A stretch of 64,000 nt of DNA from Caproiciproducens sp. NJN-50 (lineage in GTDB: Bacteria; Bacillota; Clostridia; Oscillospirales; Acutalibacteraceae). The notes under the pieces were generated by a model. That model did not search any database and had not been told where the DNA came from. It was given only the letters and a program-made list of their open reading frames with translations. The stretch lies in assembly GCF_004103755.1 (NCBI RefSeq), contig NZ_CP035283.1, positions 930,001 through 994,000 of the forward strand, given 5' to 3'. The first letter of the stretch is position 1. Each line of letters opens with the position of its first letter. Position numbers and translations under genes: made by a program. This document shows positions 8,282-16,929 of the stretch, piece after piece.

Positions 8282-9424
8282 TTACTTATCCGATTTTGAA
8301 AGCAGGCCCGCGAGAACAACCTGCTGAATCTGATTGGTGCCTTCGAATATTTCAAAGATCTTTGCGTCGCGCATCAGCTTTTCAACGGGATAGTCCTTTA
8401 TGTATCCGTAGCCTCCGAGGACCTGCACGGCATGGGAAGCCACCTGGGACGCGCTTTCCGAAATGAATATTTTTGCCGAGGCTCCCATTCCGTTCAGGGG
8501 CTGTTTTTCATCCAATAGCCTGGCGATGTACATCAGCGTGCCGTGTGAAACCTGCGTGAGCTTGAGCATGTCGGCAAGCAGAAAGGAAAGTCCCTGAAAT
8601 TTGATGATGGGCATGTTGAAGGAGGTGCGTTCCTTTGCGAATCTGGTCGCCTCGTCGACGGCCCTCATCATGAGTCCGGCCGCAAAGGTCATCGTCTGGG
8701 GACGGACCGCCTCCATGTTTTTCATTACGATGGAAAAGCCCTTTCCCTCCCGGCCGATAATGTGGTCGGCGGGAACCCTGATTTCGTCGAAGATCACTTC
8801 GTTGGTGGGGGAGAGCCTGAGCCCCATTTTGTCCTCGTGTTTCCCGATCTGGACACCGCGCTCCTTTTCGACAAGAAAAAGCGTAATTCCTTTGTGCTTC
8901 AGGCTTTTGTCGATCGTTGCGGCCACAATGAAGTAATCCGCGATTTCCCCGCAGCTGATAAATGTTTTGTTGCCGTTAATGATGTATTCGTCGCCGTCGC
9001 GTTTGGCCGTCGTGGTGATTGCCCCCGCGTCGGACCCGGCCGCCGGCTCCGTCAGACAGAAGGCGAAAACTTTTCCGGCTAGGAGCTGCTCGGACGCCCA
9101 TCGCTTTTGCTCTTCCGTGCCGCCGATGAAGATCGAGTCGGCGGACATGCTGCCCGCGTGAAAGCTGAACGCAAATCCGGTGTCGTAGTAGCCCAGCGTT
9201 TCGTTCAGAAGAAACTGAGTTTCAAAATTCATTCCCAGACCGCCGTATTCCTCCGGAACCTCTACGGCATATAATCCGGCCTTGAACAGACTCTGAAAGA
9301 CATCCGTCGGGAATCTGCTGGTTTTATCGCATTCTTCAAGCTGCGGGACAAGCTCCTTCTCCAGAATTCCCTTTGCGAGGTCAACAATGTCCCGCTGTTC
9401 CTCGTTCATAATTCTATCAACCAT
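8282..9424 (-). CDS. Acyl-CoA dehydrogenase (short-chain type)
   Basis: A 380-residue flavoprotein of standard length. The substrate/FAD signature FCLTEPAAGSDAG lies in the middle domain and the catalytic base is Glu361 in IFEGTNQIQ near the C-terminus. It oxidises a saturated acyl-CoA to the 2-enoyl-CoA, or runs in reverse with an electron-transferring flavoprotein; no etfAB genes are present in the window. The ATG has GAGGTG upstream. First gene of a two-gene minus-strand unit preceded by a -24/-12 promoter and an enhancer pair. Confidence 0.9.
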   Translation of the reverse strand: MVDRIMNEEQRDIVDLAKGILEKELVPQLEECDKTSRFPTDVFQSLFKAGLYAVEVPEEYGGLGMNFETQFLLNETLGYYDTGFAFSFHAGSMSADSIFIGGTEEQKRWASEQLLAGKVFAFCLTEPAAGSDAGAITTTAKRDGDEYIINGNKTFISCGEIADYFIVAATIDKSLKHKGITLFLVEKERGVQIGKHEDKMGLRLSPTNEVIFDEIRVPADHIIGREGKGFSIVMKNMEAVRPQTMTFAAGLMMRAVDEATRFAKERTSFNMPIIKFQGLSFLLADMLKLTQVSHGTLMYIARLLDEKQPLNGMGASAKIFISESASQVASHAVQVLGGYGYIKDYPVEKLMRDAKIFEIFEGTNQIQQVVLAGLLSKSDK

Positions 9425-9555
9425 TTGAACACCTCAGATCGTTTTTATTGGGTTCGCCTTGGGCTCAGGGCCCGAGGCCGCCGGAAAAATCGGGATAACA
9501 GGCTTTGGCCTCATCTCCTTTTTTGGTTTACAGTAGCATCAGCAACTGATATAAG

Positions 9556-9571
9556 AGCAAGTTGCATGCCA
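9556..9571 (-). promoter_or_regulatory. Sigma-54 (-24/-12) promoter
   Basis: Reading the minus strand, TGGCAT-N5-TTGCT occupies 9571-9556 with correct RpoN spacing. The acyl-CoA dehydrogenase start codon lies about 130 bases downstream. Nothing else coding is seen in the 315-base gap up to the ligase gene. Confidence 0.8.
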
Positions 9572-9692
9572 CTTTCTAAATCAGGATAAAGAAAGAGAAC
9601 AACCGGCACATAACATAAACTGATCGACGAAAACATGTTAATGTTGCATAATTCAAGCCTTGTTTCGTGAAGATCAATTTGCAGCAAATGTG

Positions 9693-9723
9693 ACAGATTG
9701 TGTCTCAATGTTGCGGGGTTACA
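9693..9723. promoter_or_regulatory. Upstream activating sequence, second copy
   Basis: TGT-N9-ACA at 9709-9723 and ACA-GAT-TGT at 9693-9701, the latter within GTGACAGATTGTGTC. The pair lies about 120 bases upstream of the -24 box and repeats the arrangement seen at 2178-2215 and 11597-11650. Confidence 0.6.
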
Positions 9724-9738
9724 AGTATATGCAACAGA

Positions 9739-11352
9739 TTACCCGACCGGGAGCGGGGGTGGCTGCAGTTCTGTGTCGGCGTAGATCTTTCGCAGCAGGA
9801 CTTTGTCTATCTTGCCGGTGGCGTTCCGGGGAATCGTTCTGAAAAAAATCCTTTTCGGTCTTTTGAACTTCGGCAGTGCTTCGCAGAAATCCATCAGTTC
9901 GTCCTCGGAGCAGGCTGCTCCGGGAAGCAGTTCAACCACGGCGACCGCAGCTTCTCCCAGCCTGCAATGGGGAAGGCCGAATACGGCCACATCCTTTACG
10001 AGCCGTTGCTGCCGGATAAAATCTTCAATCTGTACGGGGTAAATGTTTTCTCCTCCGCTGATAATGACGTCTTTTTTTCGGTCCACGATATAATAGAAAC
10101 CGTCCTGATCCTTTGTTGCGATATCTCCCGTATGAAGCCACCCGCCCTTCAGAGCCAGGGCGGTTTCTCGTTCCTCCTTATAGTACCGGCTCATCATTCC
10201 GCCGCCGCGCAGCAGAAGTTCCCCGGGTTCCCCAAATTCAGCAGGCTTTCCGTCCTTATCAATGATCTTTGCTTTCCAACCTTCGACCGGACGGCCGATC
10301 GAGCCCGCCTTCTGTAGATTCTCCCTGCCAAGATTGATGCAGCCCGGGCCGCCGGATTCCGTGAGTCCGTAGCTGATGTCAAAATCCAGTTTTGGAAAGT
10401 AAGCCTCCATTTTTTTCAGTACAATGGGAGGTATGGGCTGTGCGCCCATGTGGATCATACGCAGGTCGTCCAAAAAATAGTCGCCGAGGTTCATCCCGCC
10501 CAGTTCCAGCGAGCAGAGGATATCCTGTGCCCAAGGCAGCAGCAGGAATGCGATTGTTACCTTCTCCCTCGAAACGATTTCGAAGAAGGCGGGTACGCTG
10601 AAACCCAGCATCAGTACTCCTCTGCCGCCCGTCAGCAGATTGCCCATCCAGTGCATTTTCGCTCCGACATGGTACAGCGGCGGGATGAGAACGAAACAGT
10701 CGCCGTGAGTCTGTCCGTGATTCCTGCTTTCCTGTTCACATGCCAATTCCAGAGTGTGGTGGGTATAGACGACCGCCTTCGGGGAGCCGGTCGTTCCGGA
10801 AGAAAAATAGATTGCGGCATCGTCGCCGGTGGCGATGGTATTTCCCGGGTCATCTGTGCTGCTGATTCCAAACGTGTCATTGTAATGTTCCGCAAAGGCC
10901 GGGCATTCGGTTTTCCGCCCAACAAAAATGAAGGAGCGGATTCTGCGCATGCTGCCCAGTCCCTTTTGGACCTGCTGAACGCATCTTTGGTCCAGTACCA
11001 TTGCGTCTAGATCGGCAAATTCCGCGCTGCGGACGATTTCCTGCGTTGTATAGCGGAAATTCAGGGGCACGACCATGGCTCCGGAGCGCATGATGCCGAA
11101 ATAGACGGGAAGCCATTCGATTCTGTTCATCATGATCATGCCGACTTTATTTCCCCTGCCGATCCCCCTGCCGTTATAAAAATTTGCAACCCGGTTTGCA
11201 TACTCGTCGAACACACGCCACGTGATCTCGCGGCGGCGTTCCGAATAGGAAGCGTCGTCGAAGGGGACAAGACCCTTTGATTCGACGGAGGTCAAAGCGG
11301 CTTCCTGTCCGTAAAGCACAGCGTTTTGCCTTAATATCTCTGTAACAAGCAT
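9739..11352 (-). CDS. AMP-forming acyl-CoA synthetase
   Basis: A 537-residue adenylate-forming ligase. The phosphate-binding motif YFSSGTTGSPKA lies at 182-193, the YGLTE motif in mid-protein, the hinge motif GDIATKDQDGFYYIVDRKKD in the last third, and the catalytic lysine in NATGKID near the end. It activates a carboxylate with ATP and CoA. The start at 11352 is preferred over the upstream frame because GGAGGGG lies four bases before this ATG and the homology begins there. It stands alone behind its own sigma-54 promoter and enhancer. It gives this regulon a second, ATP-driven route to the CoA ester beside the CoA-transferase. Confidence 0.88.
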   Translation of the reverse strand: MLVTEILRQNAVLYGQEAALTSVESKGLVPFDDASYSERRREITWRVFDEYANRVANFYNGRGIGRGNKVGMIMMNRIEWLPVYFGIMRSGAMVVPLNFRYTTQEIVRSAEFADLDAMVLDQRCVQQVQKGLGSMRRIRSFIFVGRKTECPAFAEHYNDTFGISSTDDPGNTIATGDDAAIYFSSGTTGSPKAVVYTHHTLELACEQESRNHGQTHGDCFVLIPPLYHVGAKMHWMGNLLTGGRGVLMLGFSVPAFFEIVSREKVTIAFLLLPWAQDILCSLELGGMNLGDYFLDDLRMIHMGAQPIPPIVLKKMEAYFPKLDFDISYGLTESGGPGCINLGRENLQKAGSIGRPVEGWKAKIIDKDGKPAEFGEPGELLLRGGGMMSRYYKEERETALALKGGWLHTGDIATKDQDGFYYIVDRKKDVIISGGENIYPVQIEDFIRQQRLVKDVAVFGLPHCRLGEAAVAVVELLPGAACSEDELMDFCEALPKFKRPKRIFFRTIPRNATGKIDKVLLRKIYADTELQPPPLPVG

Positions 11353-11440
11353 GATACCCCTCCAATAAAATAGGCTGGTTTTTGGAAACTTATCACACCG
11401 GTTCCAATATCCAGATGGAATTACCCATTCGATATAATGA

Positions 11441-11457
11441 AGCAATTGCTGTGCCAA
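11441..11457 (-). promoter_or_regulatory. Sigma-54 (-24/-12) promoter
   Basis: On the minus strand TTGGCAC-N5-TTGCT spans 11457-11441, a full RpoN consensus. The start codon of the acyl-CoA synthetase gene is 89 bases downstream of the -12 element. Confidence 0.85.
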
Positions 11458-11596
11458 TTTTTCGTTCTGCCTGCGCGCAGCGTTAATTTTAGTCGAAACC
11501 CGTCTAAAACAGGACAATATTTCACAAGCCCCATATTAATCCCTGTGTATTTCAAAATTCCGTGCGTAAATCAGGCGGTATTTGAGCGGATGAATC

Positions 11597-11650
11597 ACAG
11601 ATTGTGTCTTGTCAAAAGGAAACAGTCCCAACTTGTGTTGCGGTTGGACA
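11597..11650. promoter_or_regulatory. Upstream activating sequence, third copy
   Basis: ACA-GAT-TGT at 11597-11605, inside ACAGATTGTGTC, which is identical over 12 bases to the copy at 9693. A TGT-N9-ACA element at 11636-11650 starts TGTTGCGG, as does the copy at 9709. The pair lies 140-190 bases upstream of the -24 box. Confidence 0.6.
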
Positions 11651-11710
11651 GAGCGGTTTTTAATCAATGCGGATATCGTTTCGCGGAGGAACTCGCCTGA
11701 AAAGGGCGCA

Positions 11711-11748
11711 AAAATGCCGAAAAGCCCGGCAAGGCCGGACTTTTCGGC
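11711..11748 (-). terminator. Terminator of the sugar ABC operon
   Basis: GCCGAAAAG and CTTTTCGGC arms (11716-11724 and 11740-11748) enclose an inner CCGGC/GCCGG helix. Read on the minus strand, the hairpin is followed by CATTTTTG. It lies about 40 bases after the permease stop codon. Confidence 0.7.
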
Positions 11749-11786
11749 AGGATGGGATGAACCATTGATGTAATCGGGTTGGTTTG

Positions 11787-12761
11787 CTACGCCTTTTTCC
11801 TGTTCTTCAGCATATCCATGGTGACCGCGAAGATGATGAGCACGCCGCTGGTGATTTCAAGCACATGAGTATTCAGTCCGAACTGGACCCCGGCGTTGTT
11901 GATCAGAACCATGAGAATGGTTCCGAGCAGGGTCCCGCTGATCGCCCCGCGGCCTCCCGCCAGGGACGCGCCGCCGATCACGGCCGCCGCGATGGCATTC
12001 ATATCGTAACCGTCGCCGCCGGTCGGGAGCGCGCTCTGTACGCGGGCCGCCAGCATGATTCCCGCGATGCCGTACAGCAGGCCGGCAAAGGCGTAGACAA
12101 AATAAGTCATTTTTCTCACCTTGATGCCGCTCAGCCTGGCGACTTCCATGCCGCTGCCGATCACATACAGATTTCTGCCGAACACCCGGTATCGAAGAAT
12201 CAAAAACACGATCACGGAGACCACGAGCCAGATAATGGCCAAAAAGGGGAGAAAACCGCCGATGCTGTTGTTCCCCATACTCAGAATCCGCTGATCCAGC
12301 CCGCTGACCGTGAGGGCGTTGCTGATGATGAGAACGATTCCGCGGATAATGGTCGAAGTGCCGAGCGTGGCAATCATGGGCGGCACCTTGAAATCGAAAA
12401 TAATGACGCCGTTTAATAATCCCGCCGCAAGAGAAACGACCAGAGCCACGGCCAGCGTGAGATAAAAGCTGACGTGCGTGTCCCTTTGCAGCAGAGCGAG
12501 TACCATGCAGGAGAGGCCGGTGATGGCGCCTCCGCTGATGTCGATGCCCCCGGTAATGATAATCATGGTCTGTGCGACGGCGAGCACGCCGATGATTGCG
12601 CATTGCTTCATCAGATTTGTGATATTGTAAAGCGTAAAGAAGTTATCCGTGCAAAAAGACGTAATGACGAACAGAGCGATAATGATGATGCCCAGTGTGA
12701 ATTCCGTTTTTTGAAAGGTTTTGCTGATTGCGCCGGATCTTTTGGAAATTTCATTGCGCAT
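11787..12761 (-). CDS. Sugar ABC transporter permease (RbsC family)
   Basis: A 324-residue membrane protein with about 8-10 hydrophobic segments. It has the RbsC-type core TMIIITGGIDISGGAITGLS and the C-terminal IGGASLAGGRGAISGTLLG loop that contacts the ATPase. It forms the channel of a ribose/xylose-type importer with the ATPase and lipoprotein genes upstream. It starts 16 bases after the ATPase gene and is the last gene of the operon before a terminator. Confidence 0.9.
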   Translation of the reverse strand: MRNEISKRSGAISKTFQKTEFTLGIIIIALFVITSFCTDNFFTLYNITNLMKQCAIIGVLAVAQTMIIITGGIDISGGAITGLSCMVLALLQRDTHVSFYLTLAVALVVSLAAGLLNGVIIFDFKVPPMIATLGTSTIIRGIVLIISNALTVSGLDQRILSMGNNSIGGFLPFLAIIWLVVSVIVFLILRYRVFGRNLYVIGSGMEVARLSGIKVRKMTYFVYAFAGLLYGIAGIMLAARVQSALPTGGDGYDMNAIAAAVIGGASLAGGRGAISGTLLGTILMVLINNAGVQFGLNTHVLEITSGVLIIFAVTMDMLKNRKKA

Positions 12762-12777
12762 GGTAATCCTCCTCCAC

Positions 12778-14286
12778 CTAGCTTTCTATGGATGCTTTAC
12801 GGAGTACGTCTTCTTCTTTCAGAGTTTTCAGTTCCTCGTTGCTGAACTGGGCGGTGATTCTGCCCTGCGCCATGACGATCAGCCGGTCGGACAGTCCCAT
12901 CACTTCCGGCAGATAGGAGGAAATCAGAATAATGCTTCGCCCCTGTGCCGTCAGCGATTCCATGATTTTATAAACTTCCTCTTTCGCTCCAACGTCGATG
13001 CCGACGGTCGGTTCGTCAAAAATCAGGATTTCCGGGTCCCTGCAGAGCAGCTTTGCGATGACGACCTTCTGCTGGTTCCCGCCGGAAAGATTACCTGCCA
13101 GCTGCAGGACGCTGGGAGTTTTGACATTGACGCGCTTTGAATAGCTTTCCGCCCGTTCGGTCTCTTTTTTGAGAGAAATCACGCCATGGCTGCTGATCAT
13201 CTCATAGGAATTCATATTGATGTTGGTTTTGATCGGCAGCTGAAGTGCCAGACCGTCCGCCCGGCGGTCCTCCGTCAGAAAGCAGATCCCGTGTTTCATG
13301 GCGTCGCTGGAATTTCGGATCGTGGCCTTTTCGCCGTGGAGATACACGTCTCCGGTCAGTCTTTTCTCCACCCCGAACAAAGCCCGCATGGTTTCGCTGC
13401 GTCCGGCGCCGACGAGCCCCATAAACCCGAGAATCTCTCCCCTGTGGAGCGAAAAGGAGACCTCCTTAAAGTGGTCGCTGTCGCTGAAATTTTCGACCCG
13501 AAGCACTTCTTCACCGATTTCCTGATGCTTTATATCGTAAATATCGGACATCTTTCTGCCCACCATCATGGTAATCAGGGAATCCTTTGTCACTTCGCCG
13601 ACAGGCTTTGTGTCGACGTACGAGCCGTCTTTCAGGATTGTAACGCTGTCGCAGATTCCCATAATCTCTTCCAGCCGGTGGGAGATATAAATGATGCTTA
13701 CCCCGCGGCTTTTCAATTCTTTGATAAACCGGAATAGAATTTCCACTTTTTCGTTTTCGAGCAGCGCGGTCGGTTCATCAAAAATAACAAGCCGGATGTC
13801 CTCATTTGTTGAAATCTTGCTGATGGTAACCATCGCCTGCATGGCGATCGGCAGCTTCCGGATCTGGTCTCCGGGATTGATGTTCATTTCAAATTGATCG
13901 ATGATCTTCCTGCTTTCCTCAGACATTTTCCTCCAGTCGACAGCACCGAATTTTGTCCTCGGCTGTCTTCCCAGGAAGTAATTTTCGGCCACGCTGAGGT
14001 CCGGGGCAATCGTTACGCTTTGATAATTCGCATATACGCCGTGGCTCTGGGCTTCCAATGCATTGGAATTGCTGACCCACTGGCCGTTGTAATTCATGGA
14101 GATCCTGCCGCGGTCAGGCTTTTCAACGCCCATGATGCATTTGATCAGGGTGGACTTTCCCGCTCCGTTTTCCCCGACAAGCGCCCTGATTTCACCTTTT
14201 TCGATTTCAAAGCTCACATCGTCCAGCGCCGTGACGCCGGGATAGAACTTGCTGATGTGTTCGATTTTTAAAATAGCATCCTGCAT
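12778..14286 (-). CDS. Sugar ABC transporter ATP-binding protein (RbsA family, two ATPase domains)
   Basis: A 502-residue duplicated ATPase. The first domain has an intact Walker A GENGAGKSTLI. The second has the degenerate GLVGAGRSE typical of RbsA, but a good signature LSGGNQQK and Walker B EILIFDEPT. It powers import of a pentose-like sugar. The ATG at 14286 is chosen because GGTGGGGG precedes it closely; an in-frame GTG four codons upstream is the alternative. Confidence 0.9.
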   Translation of the reverse strand: MQDAILKIEHISKFYPGVTALDDVSFEIEKGEIRALVGENGAGKSTLIKCIMGVEKPDRGRISMNYNGQWVSNSNALEAQSHGVYANYQSVTIAPDLSVAENYFLGRQPRTKFGAVDWRKMSEESRKIIDQFEMNINPGDQIRKLPIAMQAMVTISKISTNEDIRLVIFDEPTALLENEKVEILFRFIKELKSRGVSIIYISHRLEEIMGICDSVTILKDGSYVDTKPVGEVTKDSLITMMVGRKMSDIYDIKHQEIGEEVLRVENFSDSDHFKEVSFSLHRGEILGFMGLVGAGRSETMRALFGVEKRLTGDVYLHGEKATIRNSSDAMKHGICFLTEDRRADGLALQLPIKTNINMNSYEMISSHGVISLKKETERAESYSKRVNVKTPSVLQLAGNLSGGNQQKVVIAKLLCRDPEILIFDEPTVGIDVGAKEEVYKIMESLTAQGRSIILISSYLPEVMGLSDRLIVMAQGRITAQFSNEELKTLKEEDVLRKASIES

Positions 14287-14392
14287 TGTTTCCCCCACCT
14301 AATTAGGAAGGGGAGGGGCTGTGCAGCTTGACGCACGCGGCACAACGGCCTCCCTTTTCATGTTTACGTTCGGCTGAGTTCCCGTTCGTCTC

Positions 14393-15490
14393 TTATTTTT
14401 TCAGCCTGGTTGGGTCCAGCAGATCCTGCATATCGGAGTTGTTCATGTTTTTGCCGGTGATGATGACGGGCGGGCAGTTTACCTGCTTCTTTTTCTCTGG
14501 GTTCGAACCGGTGACCAGAGTCTGGATCGCGTTTTCCATGCATTTGTATCCCTGCGCATAAGCGTCCTGAACAATGATCGCGTCGAGAGACCCGTCTTTC
14601 AGGGAAGAAATCTCGGTGTCGTCGGAATCGACTGCTACCGACACGATCTTGCTGCCGATGCCGGCCGCTTTCACGGCAAGGCAGACGCCGTCGCCGGTGA
14701 TGTTGTTGCCGGAGTACATGCCGACCAGCTTGGAGCCGAAGGTGGAGATGATGTTTTCAGCATTGGACTGAGATTTTTCAACCACATTGCCGTTGTAATA
14801 GGTATCCGTCAGCGTCAGCTTGGGCGCGTTCTTTGCTATGTAGTCGCGGAAGCTCTGGATTCTGTGGTTCAGGGCCTCGTTTTCGACGTTCATGTTGATG
14901 CCGACCGTCCCCTGGGCGATATCCATTCCCTTTGCCTTCATGGCGTCGAGGAAGGCCTGGCCGGCCATTTCGCCTATGGTATCGTTGGAGCAGAAGTAGA
15001 ATTCATTGTAGGAGTCCTGATGCGCTCCGTCGTCTCCAACCCCCAGACCGCAGTTCACAAAGTTCAGAATAATGCCGTTTTGCGTCGCCTCCGCCGCCTT
15101 TGGAACGGTGGCGTCGATCGCCAGGGTCGCCGTGACGATCGCATCCGGTTTCTTTGCGATGGATTCTTCAAAGGCGGTCACATAGTCTTCCGTCTGACTT
15201 TCCTCGGCGGGGCCGACCGTGGAAAAGTTGATTTTGATGCCTTCCTTTTGTTCCATGTCCTTCATGGCGTTTTCAATTCCGATGCCCACGTAAGTCCAGA
15301 ACTGGGAGGCGGTGGACGGGGTCAGGTAAACGATGCTGTAGGTTTTGCCGGACGCTCCGGCCGACGTGCCGCTTCCCGCCTGTGACGAGGCGGACGCCGC
15401 GCTGCCCGAGGACGCGGAACCGCTGCTTCCGCAGGCTGTGAGTGAACACACCATGACAAACGCCAGGAATATTGCCGTCAGTCTTTTCAT
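14393..15490 (-). CDS. Sugar-binding lipoprotein of the ABC importer (RbsB-like)
   Basis: A 365-residue extracellular solute-binding protein. The signal peptide ends in the lipobox SLTAC with the acylated Cys at 20, followed by a Ser/Gly/Ala-rich linker (about 21-47). The remainder is a type I periplasmic-binding fold (ribose/galactose family). The ATG at 15490 has GGAGGAG ten bases upstream; the ORF extends six codons further without support. It captures the sugar and hands it to the permease encoded downstream. The 106-base gap to the ATPase gene shows no strong terminator. Confidence 0.88.
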   Translation of the reverse strand: MKRLTAIFLAFVMVCSLTACGSSGSASSGSAASASSQAGSGTSAGASGKTYSIVYLTPSTASQFWTYVGIGIENAMKDMEQKEGIKINFSTVGPAEESQTEDYVTAFEESIAKKPDAIVTATLAIDATVPKAAEATQNGIILNFVNCGLGVGDDGAHQDSYNEFYFCSNDTIGEMAGQAFLDAMKAKGMDIAQGTVGINMNVENEALNHRIQSFRDYIAKNAPKLTLTDTYYNGNVVEKSQSNAENIISTFGSKLVGMYSGNNITGDGVCLAVKAAGIGSKIVSVAVDSDDTEISSLKDGSLDAIIVQDAYAQGYKCMENAIQTLVTGSNPEKKKQVNCPPVIITGKNMNNSDMQDLLDPTRLKK

Positions 15491-15547
15491 CTTTGATAGC
15501 TCCTCCATTTCTATTTAATAAATTTGCCCTTTCGGCAAATCTATTTC

Positions 15548-15991
15548 TTACAAAACACCCTTTTGCAGAATAAAACAGCCGTACGGCCGCCGCTCGCTTG
15601 TGCAGACCGTCACACAGGCCCTGCCCGCCTTCTCATAGAATTTGCTCCGCTCGATCTCTCCGACGAATTTTGCGTCATATCCGTTTTTAACAACCGCGTC
15701 AATCGCCTCGTCCCAGACTTCCGGGCGGTCCATGCTCACGCCGGCGTCCTTGTCCGGAACCATATATTCCACCGGATGGGCGCAGTATTCGGTATCGAGC
15801 GGCATGAGCTGAAGAATCGCGTCGATCATTTCAGCGGCGCTGTTTCCCTTGGCCTGGATACTGACGCCGCCCGGCGTCTTGGAGAGCGGCGGGTAAAAAT
15901 CATCCGCCACGATCAGGATATCCCCGTGGCCCATGTCCGCCAGTGCCTTTAACAAATCGGAACCAATTCTTGTCGGAATCCCTTTCAACAT
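15548..15991 (-). CDS. RbsD/FucU-family sugar mutarotase
   Basis: A 147-residue protein of the D-ribose pyranase/fucose mutarotase family. It has the family start MLKGIPTRIGSDLLKALADMGHGD, with His22 as the likely catalytic histidine, and a C-terminal YGCFILQKGV. It converts anomers or ring forms of the imported sugar so that the kinase can use it. Gene order (kinase, mutarotase, binding protein, ATPase, permease) matches ribose-type operons; the length is closer to FucU than to RbsD. Confidence 0.85.
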   Translation of the reverse strand: MLKGIPTRIGSDLLKALADMGHGDILIVADDFYPPLSKTPGGVSIQAKGNSAAEMIDAILQLMPLDTEYCAHPVEYMVPDKDAGVSMDRPEVWDEAIDAVVKNGYDAKFVGEIERSKFYEKAGRACVTVCTSERRPYGCFILQKGVL

Positions 15992-16005
15992 TTTGCTACA
16001 CCCCT

Positions 16006-16929
16006 TTATTCATGCGCTTTTAAAAAAGCGTCAATTTCTTCCCTGCTCGGCATGGACGGCGTCGTTCCAAGCCGCTGAACCGAGATTGCCGCCAGCGCGC
16101 TCGAAAAGCGCACCGCCTCCCAGATGTCTTTTCCTTCGGCCAGAGCCGCCAGCAGACCGCCGCTGAACGCGTCTCCCGCCCCTGTGGTGTCTATGGCGTT
16201 CACCGGAAATGCCGGGATGATTTCCTCCCTGCCGTCGGAAGAAACAAACACGCCTTTCGATCCGAGCGTGATAATGACCTTTCCGACTCCTTTTTTGTAG
16301 AAAAAGTCCGCCGCCCGTTTGGCGGATGCAAGGTCCGTGACCGGAACGCCGGTCAATTCCTCGGCCTCGACCTCATTGGGGGTCACTATGTATGCTCTGG
16401 AAAGAAATTCGTCCGTCAGCGGAGCGTAGGGCGCGGTGTTGACGATTACCCGGCAGCCGTGCCGAACGGCCAGATCGGCGGCCATCTCGTTCGCTTCCTG
16501 GTTCACTTCCAGCTGAAGAAGAACGTAATCCGACTCCAGGAGCACGGGCTCGATCGCTTTCACTTCCTCCGGAGTGATCGTGCTGCAGGCGCCCGGGACA
16601 ATGATGATTTCATTCTGGCTTGTTTTTTCATCGACCAGAATCAGAGCGATACCGGTTTCATTCTCTGCGGAATAAAAGAGATGGTTCTTCGGCATGCCAA
16701 GCCGTGACATCGTGTTCAACGCCACGTCCGCGAACACATCTTTCCCGAGCTTCGTGATCATTGCGACATCCGCCCCGGCCTTATGAGCGGCAACGCATTG
16801 GTTGAATCCCTTTCCGCCCGGACCCATCCGGAACATGGAACCTTTCACTGTTTCTCCCGCGACGGGAAGATGCGGGCTTCTCGCCATCAGATCGACCACG
16901 AAACTGCCGAATACAGCCACCTTGCTCAT
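16006..16929 (-). CDS. PfkB-family sugar kinase (ribokinase/deoxyribokinase-like)
   Basis: A 307-residue ribokinase-family protein. It has the N-terminal GPGGKGFNQCVAAHKAGADV substrate motif and the C-terminal TTGAGDAFSGGLLAAL with the catalytic Asp. It phosphorylates the imported sugar at O5. The ATG at 16929 overlaps the stop of the LacI gene by four bases (ATGA) and has GGGGGAAG upstream. With deoC divergent from the regulator, a deoxyribokinase role is more likely than a pure ribokinase one; that is inference from context. Confidence 0.85.
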   Translation of the reverse strand: MSKVAVFGSFVVDLMARSPHLPVAGETVKGSMFRMGPGGKGFNQCVAAHKAGADVAMITKLGKDVFADVALNTMSRLGMPKNHLFYSAENETGIALILVDEKTSQNEIIIVPGACSTITPEEVKAIEPVLLESDYVLLQLEVNQEANEMAADLAVRHGCRVIVNTAPYAPLTDEFLSRAYIVTPNEVEAEELTGVPVTDLASAKRAADFFYKKGVGKVIITLGSKGVFVSSDGREEIIPAFPVNAIDTTGAGDAFSGGLLAALAEGKDIWEAVRFSSALAAISVQRLGTTPSMPSREEIDAFLKAHE

